Source: Kribbella sandramycini
GTDB lineage: Bacteria > Actinomycetota > Actinomycetes > Propionibacteriales > Kribbellaceae
Assembly: GCF_013131805.1 (NCBI RefSeq)
Contig: NZ_JABJRC010000001.1
Span: 1,426,001 to 1,490,000 of the forward strand
Direction of reading: 5' to 3'
DNA: 64,000 nucleotides
The position numbers were made by a program, and so were the translations under genes. The notes under the pieces were generated by a model that saw nothing but the letters and a program-made list of their open reading frames with translations, did not search any database and had not been told where the DNA came from. Below, one piece after another: positions 1-7,209 of this stretch (within the stretch, counting starts at the first letter, position 1; every line of letters starts with the position of its first letter).

Positions 1-618
1 GGCCTCGTCCAGGTCGACGACCTTCGGCGGCGGGGGGACGAAGATCGGTACGGTCTGCTCTTCCTCCGCCGCTGGGGGTGGTGGCGGGGGCGGCGGAGTC
101 TCGGCGCGGGCGGCGGACTCCTTGCTGACGGGGGTGACGGCGACCGCAGGCGCGGGCTGGGCCTCGCGCCGGGGCAGCTTGGTGCGGAGTTCGATGCCGA
201 GCGCATCGATCAGCCGGCGGCAGATGTTGATCGAGCCGGCGATCGCGAAGATCGAGCAGGCCGCGAAGAGCACCGCCTGACCGCCGTCCGCCCAGTCCGA
301 CGGGCCGGTCCGGCTCATGGCCGCCAGCATCGCGACGACGATCGCGTTGGTGATCCCGAGGACGACGGCCGCGGCGACCGTGTGCAGCAGCACCCGGCGC
401 TCCAGGCCGACGTCGTCCGCCGCGGCGACCAGGCCGGCGATCAGCCCGGCCAGCACCGGCACCGTATAGACCAGCGCCAGCGCGAGACCCGGGCTCGCGA
501 CCAGGTAGAAGACATCGAAGACCAGCGCCGTCCCGGTCAGCGCGGCGGCGAAGCACACCACCATCGGCGGGTACGCCCGCACGATGGCGACCGCGTCCGC
601 CGGTACCGTCCTGAACAT
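1..618 (-). CDS. Four-helix membrane protein with proline-rich tail (3' end cut by window)
   Basis: I do not recognise this gene. It reads leftward from an ATG at 618 (an in-frame TGA lies 36 bases upstream; a TTG at 630 is an alternative start) and runs open to the window edge, 206 codons. The first 130 residues hold four hydrophobic segments (roughly 12-38, 43-66, 76-100 and 115-135). After these comes a soluble tail rich in Ala, Glu and Pro with a run of about eight prolines, ending in an acidic stretch. Topology and composition suggest an integral membrane protein with a disordered cytoplasmic tail. It is followed upstream by the sigma factor gene but separated by about 180 bases, so it is not clearly in that operon. 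Length beyond the edge is unknown. Confidence 0.6.
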   Translation of the reverse strand, partial: MFRTVPADAVAIVRAYPPMVVCFAAALTGTALVFDVFYLVASPGLALALVYTVPVLAGLIAGLVAAADDVGLERRVLLHTVAAAVVLGITNAIVVAMLAAMSRTGPSDWADGGQAVLFAACSIFAIAGSINICRRLIDALGIELRTKLPRREAQPAPAVAVTPVSKESAARAETPPPPPPPPAAEEEQTVPIFVPPPPKVVDLDEA

Positions 619-740
619 CTGGAACGCCAACCCACCGACTCCATCCGCTTGTCAACCCTCATTGTGCCGGTCACCGGCACCCGCAGAGACAAACGAGCAC
701 AGGCGAGTCGGGTCATGGGCGGAGTCTCGACGGCAGGATC

Positions 741-775
741 GGCGTACCGGCGCCGGGGCGGCCCACCGGTACGCC
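741..775 (-). terminator. Hairpin downstream of the sigma factor gene
   Basis: GGCGTACCGG (741-750) pairs perfectly with CCGGTACGCC (766-775) around a 15-base loop, 21 bases past the sigma factor stop codon. There is no T tract on the minus strand, so termination is inferred only from position and stem strength. Confidence 0.35.
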
Positions 776-795
776 GTACCGCCCCGAGCGCTGGT

Positions 796-1617
796 TCACG
801 CCGCCGCGGGCAGCGGCGCGAGTTTGTCGCGGAGGGCGTCGAGGGTTTTGCGGAGCACGCGGGAGACCTGCATCTGGCTGACGCCGATGTCCTTGCCGAT
901 CTCGGACTGGGTCCAGCCCTCGACGAACCGCAGGTGCAGGATGCGGCGTTCGCGGTCGTTGAGGTCGGAGAGCACCGGCTGCAGCATCTCGACCGTCTCG
1001 AGCTGGTCGATGCTGGTGTCGTCGGAGTCCGCGACCACGTCGGCGAGCGTGAGATCGGCGTCCGTCTCGGCCGGGCGGTCCAGAGACAGGACGTTGAAGC
1101 AGCCCTTGGCCGCCATCGCCTGCTCGACCTCGGTCACCTCGACCTCCAGATGCGCGGCCAGCTCGGCCGGCGTCGGCTCCCGGTTCAGCTCCTGCTCCAG
1201 CTCGGGGAGCTTGCCGGCGATCGTGCCCTGCATCTCCTGCAACCGGCGCGGGATCCGCACCGTCCACGCGCAGTCGCGGAAGTACCGCTTGACCTCACCG
1301 CGGATGGTCGGGATGGCGAAGCCGATGAACGGCGTATCCGCCTCCAGGCGGTAGTGGTGCGCGGCCTTGACCAGCCCGAGGTAGGCGACCTGTTCCAGAT
1401 CGTCGGCCTCGGCCCCCCGGCCGCGGAAACGGCGGGCGATCCCGCGCGCCATCTCCAGATTGAGCTCGACGACCTGTTCGAGCAGCTCTTGGCGCTCGGT
1501 CTCGTCGGTGCTGGCGGCCCGGGCTTCCATCAGCTCCCGGGTGGCCGTCTCGCGGGCGGCCCGATCGGCCGCGGTCGTGCACTGCATCGGAGTACGTACG
1601 GCGCTGCTGTTCTTCAT
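796..1617 (-). CDS. SigB/SigF-family RNA polymerase sigma factor
   Basis: 273-residue group 3 sigma-70 factor. Region 2 is seen near residues 50-115 (a DDLEQVAYLGLVKAA motif, then FIGFAIPTIRGEVKRYFRD). Region 3 follows (TVRIPRRLQEM, residues about 118-200). Region 4 has its helix-turn-helix at the C terminus (GWTQSEIGKDIGVSQMQVSR). This is the layout of actinobacterial stress and sporulation sigma factors of the SigB/F type. The ATG at 1617 has GAGGT seven bases upstream; the later ATG at 1587 would also keep region 2 intact. No anti-sigma or anti-anti-sigma gene lies beside it, unlike the classic rsbVW-sigB arrangement, so its control must come from elsewhere. The particular stress is not deducible. 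Confidence 0.93.
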   Translation of the reverse strand: MKNSSAVRTPMQCTTAADRAARETATRELMEARAASTDETERQELLEQVVELNLEMARGIARRFRGRGAEADDLEQVAYLGLVKAAHHYRLEADTPFIGFAIPTIRGEVKRYFRDCAWTVRIPRRLQEMQGTIAGKLPELEQELNREPTPAELAAHLEVEVTEVEQAMAAKGCFNVLSLDRPAETDADLTLADVVADSDDTSIDQLETVEMLQPVLSDLNDRERRILHLRFVEGWTQSEIGKDIGVSQMQVSRVLRKTLDALRDKLAPLPAAA

Positions 1618-1843
1618 TCGGATGACCTCGCGACTGTCGTCACGGCGTAGCTCGGAGCTGAACCACGGTCATGCCTGCCCCCCGCCCGTACCCAACCTCC
1701 GCGATCACATGCACCGCTCCGGGGAACCGGAAGATCCGCTCACCATCCGCTCACCATCCGCGACGAAGCACCCCATCCAACGCTTGTTTCACCCGCTTTC
1801 GATCACAGGTGGTGATGGAGCAGACACGAACCCCTGGAACATG

Positions 1844-1877
1844 TACGATGCAAATGCAATCCCAAATGCACGTGCAT
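1844..1877 (+). promoter_or_regulatory. -10 box, tandem ATGCAA repeats and 12-bp palindromic operator before the DUF397 gene
   Basis: TACGAT (1844-1849) is a good -10 hexamer. Two direct ATGCAA repeats follow at 1848-1853 and 1854-1859, then the perfect palindrome ATGCACGTGCAT at 1866-1877, 43 bases before the ATG at 1921. The same palindrome, with an ATGCAA at nearly the same distance, recurs at 2895-2919. Position across the start of transcription suggests a repressor site; the XRE regulators nearby are the obvious candidates (inference). Confidence 0.6.
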
Positions 1878-1920
1878 ATGCCGAGGACGAACGTCCGAGG
1901 CACTACGAGAGGTGCAGCTG

Positions 1921-2154
1921 ATGACTGCTATCTACAACGGCATGCCAGGCGACTCGAACTCCGATCTGGCCTGGTTCAAGAGCCAGCGGAGCAACCCGAG
2001 CGGCAACTGCGTTGAGGTGGCGAAGCTGCCGGGCGGCGGCGTGGCGATGCGGAACTCGCGTCACACCGATGGTCCGGCGCTGGTGTTCACCAAGGCGGAG
2101 ATCGAGGCGTTCCTGGGCGGCGTTCACGACGGGGACTTCGATTCCCTGGTCTGA
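1921..2154 (+). CDS. DUF397 domain protein (Scr2-like partner of XRE/DUF5753 regulators)
   Basis: 77-residue protein with the DUF397 pattern: a W-F/K-S-Q-R-S core (LAWFKSQRSNPSGNCVEVA), the GNCVEVA strand, a conserved MRNSRHTDGPAL turn, and a short acidic C terminus. DUF397 proteins are usually encoded next to XRE regulators with a DUF5753 ligand domain; public annotation treats such pairs as toxin-antitoxin-like or differentiation regulators. Here the regulators lie 1 kb downstream. Start chosen at 1921 because GAGGTG sits six bases upstream; the in-frame CTG/ATG region before it has no better site. Biochemical role is not established. Confidence 0.85.
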   Translation: MTAIYNGMPGDSNSDLAWFKSQRSNPSGNCVEVAKLPGGGVAMRNSRHTDGPALVFTKAEIEAFLGGVHDGDFDSLV

Positions 2155-2186
2155 AACAGACTTCCGGCGCCTCAACCGGAAAGCCA

Positions 2187-2224
2187 GGGCCCCTTCGCCA
2201 GGCGAGTGACGAAGGGGCCCTTTT
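2187..2224 (+). terminator. Intrinsic terminator of the DUF397 gene
   Basis: GGGCCCCTTCG (2187-2197) pairs perfectly with CGAAGGGGCCC (2210-2220), followed directly by TTTT. It lies 32 bases past the DUF397 stop codon. Confidence 0.85.
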
Positions 2225-2278
2225 CCATGTCTTGAGCTGTTTGCATGTCTTGAGCAGTCGACACCGGCCGCACAACGT

Positions 2279-2313
2279 CGAAGGCCGGCCCTCGGAGGGA
2301 GGGCCGGCCTTCG
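2279..2313 (-). terminator. Terminator-like hairpin for the leftward small-gene pair
   Basis: CGAAGGCCGGCCC (2279-2291) and GGGCCGGCCTTCG (2301-2313) form a perfect 13-bp stem 36 bases past the stop of the gene ending at 2349. Together with the terminator at 2187 it separates two converging transcripts. Confidence 0.65.
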
Positions 2314-2348
2314 GTGTTACCAGAGAGGCTTCTCTGTCTTACTACGTC

Positions 2349-2537
2349 CTACTGCACGGTCAGCGGCCAGAGCTGCTCACTCGACGGGAGCTCGGAGGCC
2401 TTACCGGTGGCGCTGTTGTCGACGGTGATCCGCAGCCCGGTGAACTTGGGCGTCATCACCCGCTGGTAGCGCGAGGCCCGGTCGGGGTCGGCCAGGTACT
2501 CCGCGATCAGGTGGTCACCCAGCCAGATGCGTACCAT
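2349..2537 (-). CDS. Small hypothetical protein, second gene of a two-gene unit
   Basis: 62 residues, unrecognised. It has an amphipathic start (VRIWLGDHLIAEYL) and a middle rich in Arg, Lys and Thr; no signal peptide or membrane helix. I place the start at the ATG at 2537 because AGGAGGAC lies just upstream. An ATG at 2564 in the same frame forms an ATGA overlap with the stop of the preceding gene and would add nine residues, so translation may also be coupled. Gene neighbours and the shared operator at 2895-2919 suggest it belongs with the DUF397/XRE island. Confidence 0.55.
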   Translation of the reverse strand: MVRIWLGDHLIAEYLADPDRASRYQRVMTPKFTGLRITVDNSATGKASELPSSEQLWPLTVQ

Positions 2538-2560
2538 TTTCCGTCCTCCTCGGTCGGGAC

Positions 2561-2749
2561 TCATGCCGTGCTCACGATCGGATCGCCGTCCAGCTGACGA
2601 ACGCCGCGCAGCCAGCCTTCGAAGGCCCAGCGCTGCTGCTCGGGGCAGCGCGCCACCAGCTCCTGGATCTCCCGCTCGGTCAGCTCGTCAGGCGCACGGC
2701 CGCTCGTGGTGGCGGTGTGTTCTGCTGCCTCACTGTCGTAGTCGCTCAT
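2561..2749 (-). CDS. Small acidic hypothetical protein, first gene of the unit
   Basis: 62 residues, unrecognised. The N terminus is acidic and Ser/Thr/Ala-rich (MSDYDSEAAEHTATTSG), followed by one probable helix (LTEREIQELVARCPEQQRW) and a short basic tail. Its stop overlaps an in-frame ATG of the next gene by four bases (ATGA), which supports co-translation. Upstream on the minus strand TTGCAT and CATAGT, spaced by 17 bases, could be its promoter, with the palindrome at 2908-2919 just outside the -35. No clear ribosome binding site is visible. Function unknown. Confidence 0.5.
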   Translation of the reverse strand: MSDYDSEAAEHTATTSGRAPDELTEREIQELVARCPEQQRWAFEGWLRGVRQLDGDPIVSTA

Positions 2750-2894
2750 CGACTCGGGTTCCCCAACCAGTCATGCCGGCATCCAGGACGCCAGCGATCT
2801 GTAGGACCGGCCTGCCGGATCTCGCGATGTCACGTTTCGCGAGATTCAGCTCACCTTCTGTGCATGAATCAACTATGGCGTCGGCACGCTGCGA

Positions 2895-2919
2895 ATGCAA
2901 GCGCCCGATGCACGTGCAT
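2895..2919. promoter_or_regulatory. Second copy of the ATGCAA...ATGCACGTGCAT operator
   Basis: ATGCAA at 2895-2900 and the perfect palindrome ATGCACGTGCAT at 2908-2919, the same arrangement as at 1854-1877 apart from one extra spacer base. It lies in the 441-base gap between the leftward gene starting at 2749 and the rightward XRE gene at 3191. I see no gene in that gap; it also holds a TTGACA at 3028-3033 and short inverted repeats near 3040-3075. Confidence 0.6.
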
Positions 2920-3190
2920 CCGCACGTTTTCCGTTTCGAGACCAAGATCGGGCCACTCACGCCTGAAACCGGTCCCGGGAAGGCCTTTCGAACACCGTTC
3001 GCCGAGATCAGATCGCTCCGCTTTGTCTTGACAAATGAGACGGCACTCGTGGAGTGTTTCTCACCGTGAGTCACGTTCGTTGCCGAATCGCGTGGCTTAT
3101 GTAAGAACTTCGGCAGATTCGGGGGCGGGCGTGCGATGATGTCTGCCTGCAGGGGAGAGATCGGCAGGACAGAGCCACTGGGGGCCGGAG

Positions 3191-4069
3191 GTGAGTGTGA
3201 CCGAGTCGGGCGCGCAAAGCGGACCGACAGCGCTTCGCATCATCCTCGGAGCGCACCTGCGCCGGATGCGTGAGGCCGCCGGAATCAGCCGGTCGGACGC
3301 CGGGTGGGAGATCCGTTCGTCGGAGTCCAAGGTCAGCCGGATGGAGCTCGGCCGCGTCGGCTTCAAGGAGCGCGACGTCCGCGACCTGCTCACGCTCTAC
3401 GGCCTGGACGACGGGGACGAGCGCGAGCGGCTGCTGGCGCTGGCCCGCGAGGCGAACAACCCCGGCTGGTGGCACCGCTTCGGCGACGTGCTGCCGAGCT
3501 GGTTCAACTCCTATCTCGGTCTCGAGTCGGCCGCCGCGCTGATCCGTACCTGTGAGCTGCAGTTCGTCCCCGGTCTGCTGCAGACCCCGGAGTACATCCG
3601 CGCCGTCGTCCAGCTCGGCCGCGGCATGATCGCGGCCGAAGAGGTCGAGCGCCGCGTCAGCCTGCGGGTCAGCCGGCAGGAGATCCTGACCAAGCCGTCG
3701 CCGGTCCGGCTCTGGGCCGTCATCGACGAGGCCGTTCTGCGGCGTCCGATCGGCGGCGTCAAGACAGCGATGATGCAGCTCGACCACCTGATCGAGATGA
3801 GCCAGCTGTCGAACGTCACCCTCCAGGTGATCGGCTTCGCCGCCGGTGGGCACGCGGCGTCCGGCGGCGCGTACAGCATCCTGCGCTTCCCCGAGCAGGA
3901 TCTCGCCGACGTCGTCTACATCGAGCACCTGACCAGCGCGCTCTACCTCGACAAACAGGACGACGTCGACCACTACACCGCGACGATGGAGGCCCTCTGC
4001 GTCGCGGCCCCGCCGCCGAACCGGACGCGCGACATCCTCGCCGGCATCCGCCGCGACTTCGAACTCTGA
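3191..4069 (+). CDS. XRE-family regulator with DUF5753 domain (Scr1-like)
   Basis: 292 residues. An N-terminal helix-turn-helix (residues about 15-70: LGAHLRRMREAAGISRSDAG, then SSESKVSRMELGR) is followed by the DUF5753 domain (residues about 100-285), marked by the hallmark FVPGLLQTPEYIRAV and by FWAV/LWAVIDEAVLRRP. Such proteins are paired with DUF397 partners and act as DNA-binding regulators or antitoxin-like proteins. Start: GTG at 3191; a GTG at 3197 with GGAGG five bases upstream is equally possible and removes two residues. It is the only one of the three XRE genes here that reads rightward, and it converges on the next gene with a one-base gap. Confidence 0.9.
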   Translation: MSVTESGAQSGPTALRIILGAHLRRMREAAGISRSDAGWEIRSSESKVSRMELGRVGFKERDVRDLLTLYGLDDGDERERLLALAREANNPGWWHRFGDVLPSWFNSYLGLESAAALIRTCELQFVPGLLQTPEYIRAVVQLGRGMIAAEEVERRVSLRVSRQEILTKPSPVRLWAVIDEAVLRRPIGGVKTAMMQLDHLIEMSQLSNVTLQVIGFAAGGHAASGGAYSILRFPEQDLADVVYIEHLTSALYLDKQDDVDHYTATMEALCVAAPPPNRTRDILAGIRRDFEL

Positions 4070-4070
4070 G

Positions 4071-4934
4071 CTAGCTCGTCATCAGCTTCGCGATGAAGGC
4101 GATCGTGTCGCGGGGGCTGAGCGCCCGGGCGCGGAGCTGATCGAAGACGAAGCCGTACCGGTCGACCTCCTCCTCGCGCTCCATGAACACCGAGCCGCCG
4201 AGGCGCTCCTCGTAGATGAGGTCGGGCGCCGCGCTACCGAACACGAAGCGAACGAAGCCGCCGTTCATCCACGGGTAGGCGCCTTTGCTGAACGGAATCA
4301 CCTGCAGCGTCACGTTCGGCCGGTCGGCTTCGTCGATGAGCTTCTGCAACTGCCGGCGCAGGACCGATCGGTCGCCGACCTCGCGATGCAGCAACGCCTC
4401 GTCCATCACCGCCCAGAACTGCAGCGGCTCGACGCCATCCCCCTGGCGGCTGAGCACCGCCTGCCGCTCCGTGCGGATCCGCACGCGGGCATCGATCACC
4501 GCACGCTCCATCGGCGGGCCGTCGACCATCGAGGCCCGGGCGTACTCCTCGGTCTGCAACAACCCCGGCACGTAGATCGACTCGTAGTTGTGCATCGCCT
4601 TGGCCTGGGACTCGAACGCGACGTACGCCGCGTACCCGGCATCGTGCACTTGTTGCGGCCCGGTGTGCGACCACCCCGGCGTCTTCGCGGCCTGCGCCAG
4701 CTCCAGCAGCTCGGTGCGCCGCTCCGCCGGCACGCCGTACAGCTCGAATAGCGCCTCGAGCGTCCCGTTGTGCGGTTTGGCCTGCGCCTTCTCGATCCGC
4801 CACAGCGTGCCCTGATTGACGCCGGCCTGCTCCTCGACCTGTTCGCGGGTCAGCCGCGCCGCGCTCCGCAGCTCCTGCAGCTCGGCTGCCAGCAGGCGCA
4901 ACCGAACAGTCGGCGGACCAGACGGTCTGGGCAC
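4071..4934 (-). CDS. XRE-family regulator with DUF5753 domain, second of a tandem pair
   Basis: 287 residues. Helix-turn-helix at about 12-60 (LTREQVEEQAGVNQGTLWRI) and DUF5753 from about 95 to the end, with YVPGLLQTEEYARA and LQFWAVMDEALLHRE. It is clearly a paralogue of the gene upstream (PRPxGxPTVRLR start, same motif order). I chose GTG 4934 rather than the longer TTG 4955 because both paralogues then begin alike and each has GAGAGG exactly ten bases before its GTG. The stop of the upstream gene lies four bases before this start, so the two are co-transcribed and probably co-translated. Confidence 0.9.
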   Translation of the reverse strand: MPRPSGPPTVRLRLLAAELQELRSAARLTREQVEEQAGVNQGTLWRIEKAQAKPHNGTLEALFELYGVPAERRTELLELAQAAKTPGWSHTGPQQVHDAGYAAYVAFESQAKAMHNYESIYVPGLLQTEEYARASMVDGPPMERAVIDARVRIRTERQAVLSRQGDGVEPLQFWAVMDEALLHREVGDRSVLRRQLQKLIDEADRPNVTLQVIPFSKGAYPWMNGGFVRFVFGSAAPDLIYEERLGGSVFMEREEEVDRYGFVFDQLRARALSPRDTIAFIAKLMTS

Positions 4935-4938
4935 TCGG

Positions 4939-5811
4939 TCACGACCTCTCGGCAAGGATGGTGCTGATGAACGTGCTGCTGTCCCGCGGGCTCAGCGCCT
5001 CGACCCGGAGCTTGTCGAAGACGTCGCCGTACCGATCGAGCTCAGCCTCCAACTCGAGGAAGAGATCGGTCCCGACCCGCTCTTCGTAGACCAGGTCAGG
5101 CACGGCACCGCCGAAGACCAGCCGAACGAAGGAGCCGACCATACCTGGGTACGCCCCGGTATGGAACGGAATCACCTGCAGCGTCACATTGGGCCGCTCG
5201 GCCTCCTCCAACAGACGCTCCAACTGCCGCCGCATCACCGCCGCCCCACCCACGGCCCGCCGCAGCACAGCCTCGTCGACAACCGCCCAAAACTGCAGCG
5301 GCTCACCACTCCCCCGCGCCACCAAATTAGCCTGCCGCTCCAGCCGCGTCCGTACCCGGAGCTCTACCGCCTCGGCCGTGATCGTCAAACCGTTCTCGAT
5401 CGTCGCGGCGGCGTACTCCTCGGTCTGCAGCAGCCCCGGCACCAGCAGCGGCTGATAGCTGTGCAACGCCTTCGCCTCGGCCTCGAACCCGACGTACGTC
5501 AGGTATCCGTCGGACAACGTCTCCGTCACTCGCTCGTACTGCCGAAGCCACCCCGGCCGCTTCGCACCCCGCACCAGCTCGAGCAACTCACCCCGGCGCC
5601 CCGCCGGTACGTCGTACGCCTCGAACAAAGCCTCCAGCACCCCACCCGCCGGCTTCGCTCGCCCCTGCTCGATCCGCGCCAGCACCCCCGCGCCAACCCC
5701 CACCCGCTCCTGCACCTGCTCACGACTCAACCCCGCGCCGTCCCGCAATTCCCGCAGCTCCGCCGCCACCCGCCGCAACCGCACCGTGGGCAGCCCCGCG
5801 GGTCTCGGCAC
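4939..5811 (-). CDS. XRE-family regulator with DUF5753 domain, first of a tandem pair
   Basis: 290 residues. Helix-turn-helix at about 12-60 (LSREQVQERVGVGAGVLARI), DUF5753 from about 95 (LVPGLLQTEEYAAATIENG; LQFWAVVDEAVLRRA). It starts at GTG 5811 with GAGAGG ten bases upstream. Tandem duplication with the next gene is evident from shared motifs along the whole length. Its upstream region contains an 8-bp inverted repeat around CTTATG (5837-5877) that may be its own operator. No DUF397 gene sits immediately beside it; the divergent neighbour at 5938 encodes a different small protein. Confidence 0.9.
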   Translation of the reverse strand: MPRPAGLPTVRLRRVAAELRELRDGAGLSREQVQERVGVGAGVLARIEQGRAKPAGGVLEALFEAYDVPAGRRGELLELVRGAKRPGWLRQYERVTETLSDGYLTYVGFEAEAKALHSYQPLLVPGLLQTEEYAAATIENGLTITAEAVELRVRTRLERQANLVARGSGEPLQFWAVVDEAVLRRAVGGAAVMRRQLERLLEEAERPNVTLQVIPFHTGAYPGMVGSFVRLVFGGAVPDLVYEERVGTDLFLELEAELDRYGDVFDKLRVEALSPRDSSTFISTILAERS

Positions 5812-5836
5812 TTATCCACAACCTCTCGTTTTCAGG

Positions 5837-5877
5837 CGCTTATGGGTACAGGAAAGGGCGAATGAGTCGCATAAGCG
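5837..5877. promoter_or_regulatory. CGCTTATG / CATAAGCG inverted repeat in the divergent XRE promoter
   Basis: CGCTTATG (5837-5844) and CATAAGCG (5870-5877) are perfect 8-bp arms between the XRE gene (start 5811) and the divergent gene at 5938. A related GCTTATG occurs at 3095-3101 upstream of the other XRE gene. Likely regulator binding site (inference). Confidence 0.5.
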
Positions 5878-5906
5878 TCGATCCGGGCCCCCAAGTTCGT
5901 ATGGTA

Positions 5907-5933
5907 CGACAGTCCTTACGCTCCGTACTGTCG
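5907..5933 (+). promoter_or_regulatory. CGACAGT / ACTGTCG inverted repeat before the gene at 5938
   Basis: Perfect 7-bp arms at 5907-5913 and 5927-5933, just after a TATGGT -10-like hexamer (5900-5905) and ending four bases before the ATG at 5938. It could be an operator over the transcription start or an RNA hairpin. Confidence 0.45.
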
Positions 5934-5937
5934 ACTT

Positions 5938-6282
5938 ATGGGAGCTATCGGGTCGGCGACGGTGACGCTGCACTGTTATGTGCACGGATCGCTTACTCGC
6001 GACATCCAGGACTGGATCGACGTGAGTGAGGCGCTGGACGATGCGGCGCGGGACGGCGGCTTTCAGGTGGGGGCCATCGTGGTCGAGGCGCCGGGGATTC
6101 ACGAAGGCGTGCCGGACGGGTTGGCGACCATCGTGCGGACCGAGTTGGAGAACCCGGGGGCGATCGCGGTCGCTGTGCCGCACCTGGGGCATCTGCAGGC
6201 TCAAGGGGATGCGCTGGCCTGGCGGATGTTCGTCGAGCGGCTGACCGGGCGGCCGCTGATCGTGTTGCGCGACGCCGCTTAG
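5938..6282 (+). CDS. Small protein resembling a serine-recombinase catalytic fold without its arginine
   Basis: 114 residues. I do not recognise the family with certainty. The order of elements is like the N-terminal domain of serine recombinases: first strand plus YVHGSLTRD (compare the YxRxST motif), an alpha helix, a GFQVGAIVVEA strand ending in an acidic residue, then AIAVAVPHLGHLQ in the place of the usual AVVVxxLDRLGR, and a final strand PLIVLRDAA. The Arg of the Y-R-S motif is His here and there is no DNA-binding domain, so recombinase activity is unlikely. It is divergent from the tandem XRE genes and has its own -10-like box and inverted repeat. Start ATG 5938; no strong ribosome binding site. 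Confidence 0.6.
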   Translation: MGAIGSATVTLHCYVHGSLTRDIQDWIDVSEALDDAARDGGFQVGAIVVEAPGIHEGVPDGLATIVRTELENPGAIAVAVPHLGHLQAQGDALAWRMFVERLTGRPLIVLRDAA

Positions 6283-7199
6283 AGCTCGCGGAGGAAGTCG
6301 AGCAGGGCCGCGTTGACGACGGCCGGCTGTTCTTGCTGGGTCCAGTGGCCGCAGTTCGGGACGTCGATGGCCGCGCGCAAGTTCGGGACGACGGCGCGGG
6401 CCGCGTCGTCCAGGGGATACATCGTGCGGACGGCGTCGTCCAGGCCGCTGATGTACAGGGACGGCGGGGTGATCGGGGCGTCCTGCCAGGCTGCGGTCTG
6501 CTCCCAGTTGCGGTCGAGGTTGCGGTAGTAGTTCAGGCCGCCGGTGAAGCCGCTCGCGGTGAACTGGTCGACGAAGACGGCCAGGTCCTGCTCGGTCAGC
6601 CAGGCCGGTAGTTGCGTCGGCTCGAGGAAGCGGCCGGCGAAGCCCGGCGCCGGATCCGGATCGGGGACTCCGGCGTAGACGCGGCGCAACGTGCTGGCGA
6701 TGTCCTTCTCGAGCTCGGCATCGGCGACGCCGGGCTCCTGGAAGTAGTTCTGGTAGAAGTCCGGGCCGAAGCGCTGCTCGGTGACGGTGAGCGGGGGCAG
6801 CGCGCCGCGCGGCCAGGGCGGCACGCTGATACCGACCACGCCGCGGACGACGTCCGGTCGGAGCAGCGCCGTGTTCCATGCAACGATCGAGCCCCAGTCG
6901 TGGCCGACCACCACGGCTTGCTCCGATCCCAGCTCGCGGATGAGCGCGACGACGTCGCCGACGAGGTGGAAGATCGAGTACTGGTCGATCGCGGCCGGGC
7001 GGTCGCTGGCGCCGTACCCGCGCTGGTCCGGTGCGACGACGCGGTAGCCGGCGGCGGCGAGGGCGTCGAGCTGGTGCCGCCAGGAGTACGACGTCTCCGG
7101 GAAGCCGTGCAGGAGAACGACGAGTGGGTCGGTGCTGCTGCCTTGCTCAGCGAGGTGGATGTCGAGACCGTTCAGCCGGACAGATCGGGTGCTGGGCAA
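6279..7199 (-). CDS. Alpha/beta hydrolase, epoxide-hydrolase type
   Basis: 306 residues from a TTG at 7199, preceded by GAGGAGA. The fold is clear: oxyanion motif LLHGFPETSYSW near residue 28, PDQRGYGASDRP near 55, nucleophile elbow VVVGHDWGS with Asp as nucleophile near 100, a cap region (residues 140-230), and a C-terminal acid and His (NCGHWTQQEQP near 284). The HGFPE and HDWG motifs are those of soluble epoxide hydrolases and haloalkane-dehalogenase-like enzymes. It is the last gene of an operon with TetR and a flavin monooxygenase, which suggests a xenobiotic or aromatic substrate that is epoxidised and then opened. The stop overlaps the converging gene by four bases. Confidence 0.88.
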   Translation of the reverse strand: MPSTRSVRLNGLDIHLAEQGSSTDPLVVLLHGFPETSYSWRHQLDALAAAGYRVVAPDQRGYGASDRPAAIDQYSIFHLVGDVVALIRELGSEQAVVVGHDWGSIVAWNTALLRPDVVRGVVGISVPPWPRGALPPLTVTEQRFGPDFYQNYFQEPGVADAELEKDIASTLRRVYAGVPDPDPAPGFAGRFLEPTQLPAWLTEQDLAVFVDQFTASGFTGGLNYYRNLDRNWEQTAAWQDAPITPPSLYISGLDDAVRTMYPLDDAARAVVPNLRAAIDVPNCGHWTQQEQPAVVNAALLDFLREL

Positions 7200-7209
7200 G
7201 GTTGTCTCC

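Noticed and set aside
382-1650. Long rightward open frame (about 420 codons) across the sigma factor gene
   Set aside because: It is the antisense of a clear sigma factor and of the membrane protein start; its translation is Arg/Gly/Asp-rich with no domain or start signal.
2226-2255. 12-bp direct repeat CATGTCTTGAGC (2226-2237 and 2244-2255)
   Set aside because: It lies between two terminators with no gene to serve; it looks like a small local duplication and I could not give it a role.
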